NCBI GenBank assembly: GCA_947470805.1
Contig: CANIVU010000091.1
Coordinates: forward strand, 1 to 36,259
Reading direction: 5' to 3'
Source: Acidobacteriota bacterium
GTDB lineage: Bacteria; Acidobacteriota; Terriglobia; Bryobacterales; Bryobacteraceae
Length of the DNA: 36,259 nt
Part shown: positions 1-8,600 of the stretch, piece after piece
How positions within the stretch are numbered: the stretch's first letter is position 1
Layout of the letters: every line of letters starts with the position of its first letter
Translations under genes and position numbers: made by a program
The notes under the pieces: generated by a model
Told to the model about the DNA's origin: nothing
The model's database searches: none
The model's input: the letters and a program-made list of their open reading frames with translations, nothing else

Positions 1-1
1 G

Positions 2-124
2 ACTCGGTTTGCAGCCAGTGCGGAGCAGTTGAGCCGGGCGGAACGGTGGGCGCGTTTGCTGCGCGTGATTTTCCGTGAGTTCTATCCGAGTGGGCCGGTG
101 GCGGCGTTGCCGGCACCCGTTTGA
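2..124 (+). CDS. C-terminal end of an unknown protein (partial)
   Basis: An open frame enters from the left edge and stops at TGA after 40 codons. The visible tail is rich in Ala, Arg and Leu and ends PVAALPAPV. No domain can be recognised in so short a fragment. It reads toward the aroF leader, so it is the upstream neighbour, but about 180 bp separate its stop from the proposed leader promoter. That argues against it being part of the aroF operon. A small inverted repeat spans its stop codon (TTGAA/TTCAA with a CGGG loop) but has no T-tract. The reading frame is inferred only from the open frame and the absence of any competing gene. Confidence 0.45.
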   Translation, partial: TRFAASAEQLSRAERWARLLRVIFREFYPSGPVAALPAPV

Positions 125-306
125 ACGGGTTCAACTGCCGGATTTAGGGTAATTGCTGACTTCCCCGGTTACCGGGTACCCGGGGGAATCCGGGAGGTGG
201 TATACACCTGGAGGAGGTGGTTGTTGGCTGGAATGGCTGGAATGGCGCGGTTTTAGGCTAGTCACGGGGAATGGGTGTTTTAACGCAATATTTTTACTCG
301 CGGGGC
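125..306. other. Non-coding stretch upstream of the aroF leader
   Basis: No convincing gene is seen here. One plus-strand frame is open through the stretch and into the leader peptide, but its composition is not protein-like. Small sequence features are a tandem ggctggaat duplication near 226-243 and short dyads around 165-185 and 196-210. No function is assigned to them. Confidence 0.4.
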
Positions 307-336
307 TTGCTTTCCACCTCGCCGCCCGGCTACACT
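307..336 (+). promoter_or_regulatory. Predicted sigma-70-type promoter of the aroF leader
   Basis: TTGCTT (307-312) and TACACT (331-336) are separated by 18 bp and resemble -35 and -10 boxes. Initiation would be expected near 343, only about two bases before the leader-peptide ATG at 345. That would make the leader transcript leaderless or nearly so, in keeping with the lack of a Shine-Dalgarno before that ATG. An overlapping TACAAT (336-341) is a better -10 match, but it would start transcription downstream of the ATG. Confidence 0.45.
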
Positions 337-344
337 ACAATTTC

Positions 345-404
345 ATGCCGTACCTGTCCCACACTTTTGCTTATCGTTTTTGGCGCTTTGGCGCACAAGC
401 GTGA
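345..404 (+). CDS. Aromatic-rich leader peptide of the aroF attenuator
   Basis: A 19-codon frame, MPYLSHTFAYRFWRFGAQA, ends at TGA 117 bases before the DAHP synthase start. Six residues are aromatic, and five of them (F8, Y10, F12, W13, F15) fall within eight codons. All three end products of the pathway fed by the downstream enzyme are represented. Leader peptides of amino-acid operons (pheA, trp, his) are known to carry runs of the regulatory amino acid, with ribosome stalling controlling a downstream terminator. The stop codon partly overlaps RNA segment 2 of the attenuator, as in the classical layout. No Shine-Dalgarno is seen, and a promoter placed just upstream suggests leaderless translation. 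The peptide itself probably has no function beyond being translated. The same frame is open further upstream, but the extension has no recognisable features. Confidence 0.75.
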   Translation: MPYLSHTFAYRFWRFGAQA

Positions 405-478
405 GTGGGATTAGGTAACGGTCATATCAACGAGATAACCAAGCTAAGCCCACTCGGAAGAGTGGGTTTCTGTGTTTT
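357..478 (+). promoter_or_regulatory. Transcription attenuator with alternative RNA helices before aroF
   Basis: Four segments can be read. Segment 1, UCCCAC (357-362), lies inside the leader peptide. Segment 2, GAGUGGGA (403-410), overlaps the leader stop codon. Segment 3 is CCCACUC (449-455) and segment 4 is GAGUGGG (460-466). Pairing 1:2 gives six base pairs, 2:3 gives seven, and 3:4 gives seven plus wobble and A-U extensions. Segments 2 and 4 share the same GAGUGGG word and therefore compete for segment 3. A ribosome stalled on the aromatic codons (366-389) would cover segment 1 and leave segment 2 free to pair with 3, so the terminator would not form. A ribosome reaching the stop would cover segment 2 and allow 3:4. 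The pairing is seen in the sequence; the mechanism is inferred from known attenuators. Confidence 0.7.
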
Positions 479-479
479 T
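446..479 (+). terminator. Intrinsic terminator of the aroF attenuator
   Basis: CCCACTC and GAGTGGG form a perfect 7-bp stem around a GGAA tetraloop. The stem can be extended at its base by a G-T wobble and two A-T pairs. It is followed by TTTCTGTGTTTTT. It lies 41 bases before the aroF ATG and after the leader peptide, so it would act as the conditional terminator rather than as an end-of-gene terminator. Confidence 0.75.
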
Positions 480-520
480 AGGAGGCGCGCTCTTTCGATT
501 TTCGGCGAGGCGATACGGAC

Positions 521-1570
521 ATGATTATTTCCATGAAACTGCACACCAGTAAACAAGACGTCGATGCGGTCTGCGAACGGATCCGGGATTTTGGCTACAA
601 GATCCATGCCATCGAAGGGGAAGAGCGGGTCGTGATCGGCGTCGTCGGCGTTGGCGATGTGACGGCGTGCCTGGAGAGCTTGGAAGCGATGCCGCAGGTT
701 GAGAAGGCCATGCGGATTTCGGCGCCCTATAAGTTCGTCAGCAAAGAGTTCAAGAAGCAGCGCACGATCATCACGCTGCGGACGAAGAGCGGGCCGATTG
801 AAATCGGCGGGGACGAGTTTGTGATGATGGCCGGCCCTTGCTCCGTGGAGAGCGAGAAGCAGATCATGGAATCGGCCGAGGCGGTTCTGGCCAACGGCGG
901 CAAGGTGCTGCGTGGCGGGGCGTTCAAGCCGCGCACGTCGCCCTACGACTTCCAGGGTTTGGAAGGCGAAGGGTTGAAGCTGCTGGCGAAGGCGCGCGAG
1001 GCGACGGGCCTGGCGATTGTGACCGAGATCATGGCCGAGCGCGATGTGGATTTGGTGGCTGAGTACACAGATATCATGCAGGTGGGCGCGCGGAACATGC
1101 AGAACTTCGCGCTGCTGAAGCGGCTGGGCGAATGCGGCCGTCCGATCATGCTGAAGCGCGGTTTGAGCGCCACGATTAAAGAGTTGCTGATGTCGGCTGA
1201 GTACATTGTGGCCCACGGCAACCCGAACGTGATGTTGTGCGAACGCGGGATCCGCACCTTCGAAACCGAGACGCGGAACACGTGCGACATTAGCGCCGTG
1301 CCGGTGCTGAACAACCTGACGCACCTTCCGGTGATTCTGGATCCGAGCCACGCGGTGGGCAAGCGCAGCCTGGTGCCGCCGTTGGCGCGCGCGGGTGTGG
1401 CGATTGGCGCCGATGGCATGATTGTGGAAACGCATCCGTGCCCGGAGAAGGCGTGGAGCGACGGCGCGCAATCGTTGACGCTGGAGCAGTTCCGCAAGAT
1501 GATGCAGGACCTGGCTCCGTACATCGCGCTGTGGAAAGCGGCGCGGATGGAAGAGGCTGTCCTGGCGTAA
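521..1570 (+). CDS. aroF: 3-deoxy-7-phosphoheptulonate (DAHP) synthase, type I-beta, with N-terminal ferredoxin-like domain
   Basis: The enzyme condenses phosphoenolpyruvate and erythrose 4-phosphate to DAHP, the first step of the shikimate pathway, in the cytoplasm. The protein is 349 aa. Residues about 1-75 form the ferredoxin-like (ACT-type) regulatory domain known from the Thermotoga enzyme. The (beta/alpha)8 barrel follows, with GPCSVES (about 105), [23 protein letters not shown] (about 240) and DPSHAVGKR, all catalytic or substrate-binding signatures. The ATG at 521 makes the N-terminus match Thermotoga-type proteins; a second ATG at 533 is possible. A GCGAGG sits 10 bases upstream. Expression is probably controlled by the upstream attenuator, while the N-terminal domain suggests additional allosteric feedback. 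The next gene follows after 21 bp, so aroF probably heads a three-gene operon. Confidence 0.95.
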   Translation: MIISMKLHTSKQDVDAVCERIRDFGYKIHAIEGEERVVIGVVGVGDVTACLESLEAMPQVEKAMRISAPYKFVSKEFKKQRTIITLRTKSGPIEIGGDEFVMMAGPCSVESEKQIMESAEAVLANGGKVLRGGAFKPRTSPYDFQGLEGEGLKLLAKAREATGLAIVTEIMAERDVDLVAEYTDIMQVGARNMQNFALLKRLGECGRPIMLKRGLSATIKELLMSAEYIVAHGNPNVMLCERGIRTFETETRNTCDISAVPVLNNLTHLPVILDPSHAVGKRSLVPPLARAGVAIGADGMIVETHPCPEKAWSDGAQSLTLEQFRKMMQDLAPYIALWKAARMEEAVLA

Positions 1571-1591
1571 CCGCTAAGGACAGAACGTCCG

Positions 1592-2518
1592 GTGGGCAAG
1601 CGACTCAATTCCTGGATGCTGGTGTTGCTGGCTGCGGCCGGCGCGGCGGCGATCTATGGCGTTCTGGTGATGTATCGCATGGGAGCGGATCCGTCGGTGG
1701 CGGATCTGCTTCGGCGGATGCCGGACACGAATGCGTTGACGTTGCATGTGGATTTGAAGGCGATCCGGGCGTCGGGGATGGGTGGGCTGCTGGAAGGTTC
1801 GGCGGTGGCCGAAGAGGGCGATTACCGGCGGTTTGTGGCCGAGAGCGGATTTGACTGGACGCGCGACCTGGACGCGGTGACGGCGACGAAGGCGGGGAAC
1901 GACTGGTACCTGTTTATCCGTGGCCGGTTCGATATGGAGCGGGTGCGGAACTTTGCTCTGGCGCGCGGCGGTGCTTGCAGGAACGGTTTTTGCGAGGTGG
2001 CTGGAGCGACGCCGGGGCGACGGGTGTCGTATTTCCCGGTGACATCGAATCTACTGGCGCTGGCGACTTCGAAGGGGCAGATGTCGGTATCCCGGCTGGT
2101 GCAGAAGCGCAAGACCGACTGGACGGGGGGCGTGCCGGAGGGGTCGGCGTGGGTGTCGTTCAACGGCAGTGTACTGGCGGGGGACCCGGCGTTGCCTTCG
2201 GGGGGCCGGTTGTTTGGGAAGGTCCTTTCGGAGACGGAGCGGACTACGTTTTCGGTGGTGGCGGGGACGGGCGGGTTGGAACTGTCGATGCGGGCGTTCA
2301 CGAAGAGCCCGGGCGCGGCGGAGAATGTGAAATCGCAGTTGGAAGGCGTGACGAAGGAGTTCAAGGGGTACTTTGACCGGATGGGGCAGCCGTCACGGCC
2401 GGACGATTTGAGCGGGCTGCTGCTGAGCGGGCAATTTGCGGTGACGGGGAATGAAGTGAGCGGGCGGTGGCCGTTGCACCCGGATTTATTGAAGAAACTG
2501 GCCGGGGGCTCGCTGTAG
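1592..2518 (+). CDS. Membrane-anchored protein of unknown function
   Basis: I do not recognise this 308-aa protein. It starts with GTG, preceded by AGGA at 12 bases. Residues about 7-29 form a single hydrophobic segment after a basic start (MGKRLNSW), so it is either a signal anchor or an uncleaved signal peptide with the rest outside the cytoplasmic membrane. The remainder is soluble, with alternating beta-like stretches and no repeat. Two cysteines, in the run [11 protein letters not shown] near residue 130, could form a disulfide. It lies between aroF (21 bp) and a sugar kinase (5 bp), so all three are probably co-transcribed, but this does not reveal a role. Codons are strongly G-ending, like those of its neighbours. 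Confidence 0.75.
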   Translation: MGKRLNSWMLVLLAAAGAAAIYGVLVMYRMGADPSVADLLRRMPDTNALTLHVDLKAIRASGMGGLLEGSAVAEEGDYRRFVAESGFDWTRDLDAVTATKAGNDWYLFIRGRFDMERVRNFALARGGACRNGFCEVAGATPGRRVSYFPVTSNLLALATSKGQMSVSRLVQKRKTDWTGGVPEGSAWVSFNGSVLAGDPALPSGGRLFGKVLSETERTTFSVVAGTGGLELSMRAFTKSPGAAENVKSQLEGVTKEFKGYFDRMGQPSRPDDLSGLLLSGQFAVTGNEVSGRWPLHPDLLKKLAGGSL

Positions 2519-2523
2519 GTCCT

Positions 2524-3378
2524 ATGTTGCTGGTGGTGGGCAATCTTGTCTACGACTGGATTGCGGGACCGGTGGCGGAGTTGGCTTGGGACACGACGAC
2601 GTGGCCGCCGGAGTTTGCGACGGGGCTGGGCGGGAATGGCGGGACGACGGCATACGCGGCGGCGCGGTTGGGGGCGCGGGTGCGGCTGGTGACGGGTTGT
2701 GGGGACGATTTGCACGGTTTGGTGTGCAAGGAGCGGTTGGCGTCGGTGGGCGTTGATGGGGTGTATTTGCCTGGGTTGACGGGGGGGACGGCGGTGACGA
2801 TGGGGCTGTTCCGGGAGGACGGGGCGAGGGCGCTGGTACACCGGCCGGGGGTGTTGACGGCGGCGTTTGACGGGGTGTCGTCTTTGCGGGCATATGGGGA
2901 CGGCGTGCGGTGGTTGCATGTGGGGAATCCGTTCGCGGTGCCGGGATTGCGGCGGAATGCGGCGGCGTATTTGCGGGAGGCGCGGGAGGCGGGTTGGACG
3001 ACGTCGATGGATTTGGGGTGGGACCGGATGGGGGAGTGGATGGGGGTAGTGGGGCCGTGTCTGCCGTATTTGGATTGGTTGTTTGGGAATGCGGCGGAGA
3101 TGGAGGCGTTGGGACCGGTGGCTGGTCCGCGGGTGGTGGTGAAGCGGGGGGCGGCGGGGTGTACGGTGGATGGGGTTGTGGTGCCGGGTTTTTCGGTGCG
3201 GGCGGTGGATTCGACGGGCGCGGGGGATTGTTTTTGCGGCGGGTTTCTGGCGGCTTCGTTGCGGGGGATGGGGGTGTTGGACGCGGCGCGGGTGGCGAAT
3301 GCGTATGGGGCGCAGAGCGTGTCGGCGGCGGGGTCGACAACGGGGTTGTTGGGGTGGGCGGAGACGGTTTCGGGGTAG
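2524..3378 (+). CDS. PfkB-family carbohydrate kinase
   Basis: The protein belongs to the ribokinase/PfkB family, ATP-dependent kinases of sugars, nucleosides or related alcohols. The N-terminal part has the glycine-rich substrate signature GLGGNGGTTAYAAARLGA. The C-terminal part has DSTGAGDCFCGGF, where D235 is the expected catalytic base and GAGD forms the anion hole. The length, 284 aa, is normal. I place the start at the ATG five bases after the preceding stop, because it begins directly with the first beta strand (MLLVVGNLVYDW). An upstream start inside the preceding gene is possible but would add an unneeded extension. The substrate cannot be told from the sequence. Codon use is extremely G-rich (TTG, GCG, GGG), following the local strand bias. 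Confidence 0.85.
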   Translation: MLLVVGNLVYDWIAGPVAELAWDTTTWPPEFATGLGGNGGTTAYAAARLGARVRLVTGCGDDLHGLVCKERLASVGVDGVYLPGLTGGTAVTMGLFREDGARALVHRPGVLTAAFDGVSSLRAYGDGVRWLHVGNPFAVPGLRRNAAAYLREAREAGWTTSMDLGWDRMGEWMGVVGPCLPYLDWLFGNAAEMEALGPVAGPRVVVKRGAAGCTVDGVVVPGFSVRAVDSTGAGDCFCGGFLAASLRGMGVLDAARVANAYGAQSVSAAGSTTGLLGWAETVSG

Positions 3379-3404
3379 GTTTTGGTGGGAGAAGTTCGGT
3401 TTTT

Positions 3405-3428
3405 GGGGACACGCTGAAGCATGTCCCC
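3405..3428. repeat. Inverted repeat GGGGACA/TGTCCCC between convergent genes
   Basis: A 7-bp perfect dyad with a 10-base loop lies just after the sugar kinase gene. The same GGGGACA/TGTCCCC word recurs as a longer hairpin about 70 bp downstream. The element sits between the convergent kinase and mqnC genes, where a bidirectional terminator or a dispersed palindromic repeat would be expected. No clear T-tract follows. Confidence 0.5.
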
Positions 3429-3492
3429 GGAGAGGTGGATTGCTGCGTTGGGGGGATGGGGCCGGTGGGGTTGGGGGCGGGTTGGGGGTCTG

Positions 3493-3526
3493 GGGGACAC
3501 CCGGCCTTCGGCGCGCGGGTGTCCCC
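3493..3526. repeat. Long GC-rich hairpin GGGGACACCCG/CGGGTGTCCCC
   Basis: An 11-bp perfect stem encloses a 12-base loop containing TTCG. It shares its outer GGGGACA/TGTCCCC arms with the smaller dyad at 3405-3428, which suggests a repeated element rather than chance. It lies 53 bp beyond the mqnC stop codon and may help end transcription from either side. Confidence 0.6.
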
Positions 3527-3578
3527 GTGGGTGGGTTGCTGCGAGAGGCAACTCAACCGACTCGGCCTGGATATTTGC

Positions 3579-4610
3579 CTAGTTGAGGAAGTAGGTCCGG
3601 TATAGGGTGTCGCGCTGTTTGGGGATGAAGCCCGCGTCGCGGATGATGCGGCGGAGATCCTCTTCCGTCGCCTGGAACTGGGCGCCAGCCTGGGAGACCA
3701 CATTTTCCTCGATCATGACCGAGCCGACGTCGTTGCCGCCGAAACGGAGGCCGACCTGGCACACCTTTAGCCCTTGGGTGACCCAGGAGGTTTGGATGTT
3801 GACGATGTTGTCGAGATACAGCCGGCAGATGGCGAGGGTTTTGAGGAATTCGACGCTGGTCGCCTCTTCCTTGACGAAGCGGCCCAGGGAGGTGTTGTCG
3901 CGCTGGAAGCTCCAGGGGATAAACGCGGTGAAGCCGCCGGTTTCTTCCTGGAGGTCGCGGAGGACTTGGAGGTGGTGGATGCGGTGTTCGATGGTCTCGC
4001 CGCAGCCCCACATCATGGTGGCCGTGGTGCGGACGCCGAGCTTGTGGGCGGCGCGGTGGACGCTCAACCACTCCTCGGTATTGCACTTGAGGCGGGCGAT
4101 GCGGGCGCGGACTTCGTCGTGGAGGATTTCGGCGCCGGCGCCGGGGATGGAGTCGAGGCCAGCGTCGCGGAGGCGCGCGATGGTGTCGGAGATTGACAGC
4201 TTCGAAATTTCCGCGATGTTGAGAATTTCCGGGGCCGAGAGGACGTGGAGCTGGATCTTGTAGTTCTGCTTGATGGAACGGAAGAGGTCCTCGTACCACT
4301 CGATGGGGAGATCGGGGTGGAGTCCGCCCTGCATGAGGACGCCGGTGCCGCCGAGGTCGATGGTTTCCTGGATCTTTTGGAAGATGACTTCTTTGGGATG
4401 GACGTAGGCTTCGGCGTGGCCGTTGGGACGGTAGAAGGCGCAGAAGCTGCAATATTCGGTGCAGACGTTGGTGTAGTTGATATTCCGGTCGATGATGTAG
4501 CTGGCGACGTTGTGGGGGTGGAACTTGCGCCGCATCTGGTCTGCTTCCATGCCGATGCCGATGAGGTCGTGGGAGCGGAACATATCGAGGGCCTGTTGGG
4601 GCGTGAGCAT
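3579..4610 (-). CDS. mqnC: Cyclic dehypoxanthinyl futalosine synthase (radical SAM), MqnC
   Basis: MqnC cyclises dehypoxanthinyl futalosine by radical chemistry in the futalosine route to menaquinone. The 343-aa protein has the radical SAM cluster motif C50-x3-C54-x2-C57 in NVCTEYCSFCAF. It also has family stretches such as GGTGVLMQGGLHPDLP, IPGAGAEIL (where MqnE homologues have PGGGAE) and MMWGCGETIEHRIHHL. The PGAGAE form and the overall length favour MqnC over MqnE. Its ATG immediately follows the mqnA stop codon with no intervening base, so the two are translationally coupled. The MqnE-like paralogue is 17 kb away on the other strand. Confidence 0.9.
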   Translation of the reverse strand: MLTPQQALDMFRSHDLIGIGMEADQMRRKFHPHNVASYIIDRNINYTNVCTEYCSFCAFYRPNGHAEAYVHPKEVIFQKIQETIDLGGTGVLMQGGLHPDLPIEWYEDLFRSIKQNYKIQLHVLSAPEILNIAEISKLSISDTIARLRDAGLDSIPGAGAEILHDEVRARIARLKCNTEEWLSVHRAAHKLGVRTTATMMWGCGETIEHRIHHLQVLRDLQEETGGFTAFIPWSFQRDNTSLGRFVKEEATSVEFLKTLAICRLYLDNIVNIQTSWVTQGLKVCQVGLRFGGNDVGSVMIEENVVSQAGAQFQATEEDLRRIIRDAGFIPKQRDTLYRTYFLN

Positions 4611-5402
4611 TTACTTGATCTCCAGGTCGGGTTCGAGGGCGGCGGCGTATTCGAGGTAAGTACGCATCCCTTTATATTCATTGTCGCCGAGACGGAAGCG
4701 AATATTCTCGGTGAGGTAGGAGCGGACGAGGTCGGGGGGCAGGCGGAGTAGGGCGGACTGGCCGGCGACGATTGTCGCGATGTTGCGTTCGCCGTAGGCG
4801 AGGGAATCGAGGAAGAGCTGGGAGTTGGCGGGGGTGATGAAGTTGGCGGGGCCGCACCAGACGGCGAAGACCATGGGGCGGCCGGTGAGTTGTTTCCACT
4901 CGTGGCCGAGGTCGAAGGTGAGGTAGGGGAGGGTGGCGGGGTCGAGGAGGAGGGCGGGGTCGCCGATGATGAGGGCGGCGTCGTTCGAGGCTAGCATGTC
5001 GTCGAGGACGGGTTCGGCGACGGTGAGGGTGGGGTGGACGTTGAATTTACGGGAGAGGATGATGCGGGCGAGCATGACCGAGGTGCGGGAGCCACGGTCG
5101 ACAGCGAGGGTGCGGATTTGTTCCGGGGGGACTTTGGAGATGAGGAAGATGGTTCGGACGGGGCCATCGCAGGCGATGCCGAGGCCGGGGAAGAAAGAGA
5201 GGCGCTGGCGGGCCATTTCGATGACGGGGAGGATGCCGATGTCGGACTGGCCGGAGCGGATGCGTTCGGCGCCTTCGGAGGGGAGGCAGTAGTCGAGTTG
5301 GAAGGGGTGACGGCGGGGGCCGTTCTCGAGACCCCAGATGAGGGGGACTGTATTGAGGTAGGAAATGACAGCGACGCGCGGGTGAGCGGGGTCAGGAAGC
5401 AT
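4611..5402 (-). CDS. mqnA: Chorismate dehydratase MqnA
   Basis: MqnA dehydrates chorismate to 3-[(1-carboxyvinyl)oxy]benzoate, the committed step of the futalosine menaquinone pathway. The fold is that of a periplasmic-binding-protein-like family, but the enzyme is cytoplasmic. Supporting stretches are RVAVISYLNTVPLIWGL at the start, DIGILPVIEMAR, LAVDRGSRTSVMLARIIL and AALIIGDPALLL. I use the ATG that begins MLPDPAHPRVAV, giving 263 aa. ATG codons at 5429 and 5477 are alternatives, adding 9 or 25 residues. No start has a strong Shine-Dalgarno. The stop codon abuts the mqnC start, so mqnA is the first gene of a two-gene operon. It draws on the chorismate pool supplied by the nearby attenuator-controlled aroF. 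Confidence 0.9.
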   Translation of the reverse strand: MLPDPAHPRVAVISYLNTVPLIWGLENGPRRHPFQLDYCLPSEGAERIRSGQSDIGILPVIEMARQRLSFFPGLGIACDGPVRTIFLISKVPPEQIRTLAVDRGSRTSVMLARIILSRKFNVHPTLTVAEPVLDDMLASNDAALIIGDPALLLDPATLPYLTFDLGHEWKQLTGRPMVFAVWCGPANFITPANSQLFLDSLAYGERNIATIVAGQSALLRLPPDLVRSYLTENIRFRLGDNEYKGMRTYLEYAAALEPDLEIK

Positions 5403-5643
5403 CAGGTAAATCCGGGGGACTGGAACCATTTTAGCGTACAGGGGAGGGCGTGCCCGGGGTAAACAAAAGTGAGACACAAAAAAACGACAAGTGCTACAGA
5501 TTTAGTGGTTTACAGCCGATAAGGGGAGGGAGGAGCGGGGTAGACACTGGGTAAAGACAGGTGTTAAGGTGGCAGAGGATATACCACCACGGAATGTTCG
5601 TGGTACCCCAAGAGGAAAACGGAAGTTATTCGGCTGGAAACTC
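5403..5643. promoter_or_regulatory. Divergent intergenic region between mqnA and the NHL-repeat gene
   Basis: This 241-bp stretch must hold promoters for both directions. A hairpin-forming dyad ACCACG-GAATGTT-CGTGGT lies at 5586-5604, about 40 bases before the NHL-repeat gene start. A run of A residues occurs at 5477-5485. I could not assign a convincing -35/-10 pair to either gene. Confidence 0.35.
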
Positions 5644-8600
5644 ATGATGAGAAAGCAAATATCAATACTGTTCGCCGGGTTGTCGATGGTGGTGATGGGG
5701 CAGATTCCCGTCCAGTTTAATGTGGTGCCTTCGCGGGCTGTGGGCCAGGCGAAGTTGCAACTGGTATCGACGGCGCCGAACCTGGTGGAGGGGCGTGAGT
5801 TGAATTCGGCGATCGGGGTGGCGGTGGATACGACCGCGGCGCAGCCGATCCTCTATGTGGCGGATACGAACAACAATCGGGTATTGGCGTGGCGGAACGC
5901 GCGGGCGGCGTCGGGGTCGAAGTCGGATTTCGTCATTGGGCAGAATGATTTCTTTGCGACGGGGCCGTTGGGGCCAGGGACGTCGAGCTCGGTAGGGTTG
6001 CGCAATCCGACGGGTTTGGCTGTGGACCGGCGGGGTAATCTGTATGTGGTGGATTCCGGGAACAACCGGATCTTGCGCTATGGGCGGGTGACCGATAATC
6101 CGGCCGAGATCATTCAGCCGAACATGGTGATTGGGCAGACTTCGTTTTCGGCGAATCAGGCGAATCTCGGGAACTCTTCGCCGACGACGAAATCGCTGGC
6201 GTTTCTTGCGAACAACAACCTCTACACGGCATCGCTGGCATTTGATGGCACGGGCAACTTGTGGGTGACGGATCCGGGGAACTCTCGGGTGTTGCGGTAT
6301 CCGGCCGCGTCGTTGAGCGATTCGTCGCCGAACGGGCCGGAGGCGGATTTGGTGATTGGCCAGTCGAATTTGACGTCTGTGCAGACGGTGGACTGGGGGA
6401 AGGCCGAGACGCGACTGTCGAAGAGCGCGATTCTGCAGCCGTCGGGGGTGGCGTTTGACCCGAATGGCCGGCTTTTGGTGACTGACGGAGCGAACCGGTT
6501 ACTGGTGTATGTGCCGCCGTTCCGGAACGGAATGGACGCGGCGCGACTGGCCGGGATCGTTGTGAACGTGCAGGGGCAGCCAGCGCGACCGCCGGTGAAT
6601 GAGTATACTTTGTTCAATCCGGAAGGGGTGTTCTCGAATTCTGGCGGGATTTTTGTAGTGGACAGCGGTGTGCACCGGATTGTGCGCTATGACCCGTTCG
6701 AACAGTGGCCGGCGGAGACGGAGCTGTTGCCTTCGCCACCGGCGAAAGCGGTTTTTGGTCAGCCGGACCTGTTGAGTTTCAGGGGGAATCGCGGGGCTAC
6801 GCAGCCGAGCGAGTCTAGTTTCCAGACGCCGACCGGGGTTACTGTCGCCAACAACGAAGTCTACCTTGCCGACAGCGGGAACAACCGTGTTCTGATCCTG
6901 CCATTGACGGGGCCGACGCTGGCGCCGGCGACGCGGGTGCAGGGGCAGATCGGGTTCAACTATCGCTCCATTAATCTGGTGGAAGGCCGGGAGTTGTTTC
7001 TGGCGGCCTCGCAGACGAGTTTGCCGGGCGGGGCCGGCAATGTGTTGTTGGGTGCGGCGGTCGTTATCGACCGGGGATCGAACCCACCGCGCTTGTACAT
7101 CTCGGACACCTACAACAACCGGATTCTGGGTTTCGCGGACGCGCGGCTGGTAAAGCCGGGTGACTTCGCCGATATCATCATCGGGCAGACGAGCCAGTTT
7201 GAGACGAAGGCGAATTCGCCGACGGCGGATGTGGATCAGGTGACCGATCAGGGCCTGTTGCAGCCGGCGGGTCTGGCGGTGGATGCCAATGGGAATCTGT
7301 ATGTGGCCGATTCGGGGAACGGACGGATTCTGCGTTTCGCGCGGCCGTTCGAGCAGTCGCAGAAGTTCGGGCAGCGGGCGAATCTGGTGATTGGACAGTC
7401 GGGTTTCAATATCAAGATTACCGATCCGACGCAGCGGAACATGGCGCGGCCGTATGGATTGGCGTTCTCGGTGGAAGGGCATTTGCTGGCCTCCGACCTT
7501 AACCACAACCGGGTGTTGTTGTTCCGACGCGCGGGTACCGGCGATTTTTCGAACGGGCAGGCGGCTTCTGTGGTGTTCGGGCAGCGAGACTTCCTGACCG
7601 CTACCGGCGGAACCGATGAGACGCGATTCAATGCGCCGATGCATATTGCCACTGATACGGACGACCGTTTGTATGTATGCGATGCCGGCAACCGGCGCGT
7701 CGCCATTTTTGATCGAGTGTTGTCGGCGACGAATAATGCTTCGCCGGCGATTGTCCTGACGACCTTTACGTCGGACTCCAGCGGCCGGCAGGACCGGCTG
7801 GGCAATGTGCAGGGAATTAACGTCAGCCCGAGGACGGGCGAAGTATGGGTGACCGACGCGCTGAATAACCGGGTAGTCCGCTACCCGGCGTTTGACCGGC
7901 TGATTTCGATTCCGGCTTCGAATTACCTGATTCAGTCGTATCTGCCGCAGGCGGTTTCGATTGACGCCTTCGACAACCTGCTGATCGCTGAAGGGTCCAA
8001 CCGGGTGGCCTTCCACTATCCGGGTCTGGCGTCGATCAGCGCGGCGCACTTCTTACGCCGGCGCATTTCTCCCGGAATGGTGGCGGCGATGTATCCGCTG
8101 GGTATTCGCTTTGGCGAGGAGACGGTGACGGCGCCGGGTTATCCGCTGCCGACGGATCTGGGTGACCTGCAGGTATTGGTGGACGAAATTCCGGCTCCGA
8201 TATATTTCGTTTCGCCGGGTCAGATCAATTTCTACGTGCCCATGCGGTTAGAGCCCGGTACCCAATCGACGTTCATCGTCCAGCGCAAATCGAACAATCA
8301 GATTCTGGCCAGCGGTGTGTTGGATATCGGTACGGCGACGCCGGCCTTCTTCACGACGACGCAAAACGGACAGGGTCAGATTGCGGCGTTGAACGAAGAC
8401 AACACGGTGAACACGAATACGAACGGTGTTGCGCGCGGTGGTGTGATTCAGCTTTTCGCGACAGGCCAAGGCTTTGTCCCGAACGCTCCGCCGGACGGGA
8501 CCCCTCCCACGGGTGTGGTGCCGACTCCGTCGTTGCCTCGCGTAGTGATCGGCAGCGGTTTTGTGGCCGACAGCGACATTCTCTATTCGGGTTTGGCACC

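Noticed and set aside
121-134. Small dyad TTGAA-CGGG-TTCAA at the end of the partial first gene
   Set aside because: Only five base pairs and no T-tract, so it is too weak to call a terminator.
480-485. AGGAGG just after the attenuator terminator
   Set aside because: No ATG, GTG or TTG lies at a usable distance, and the aroF start is 35 bases further on. It is probably incidental, or part of an RNA structure.
422-1471. A minus-strand frame of 349 codons opposite aroF
   Set aside because: It is rich in His, Arg and Gln without any recognisable motif, and it lies antisense to an unmistakable DAHP synthase. Long antisense frames are expected in G-biased, GC-rich coding DNA.
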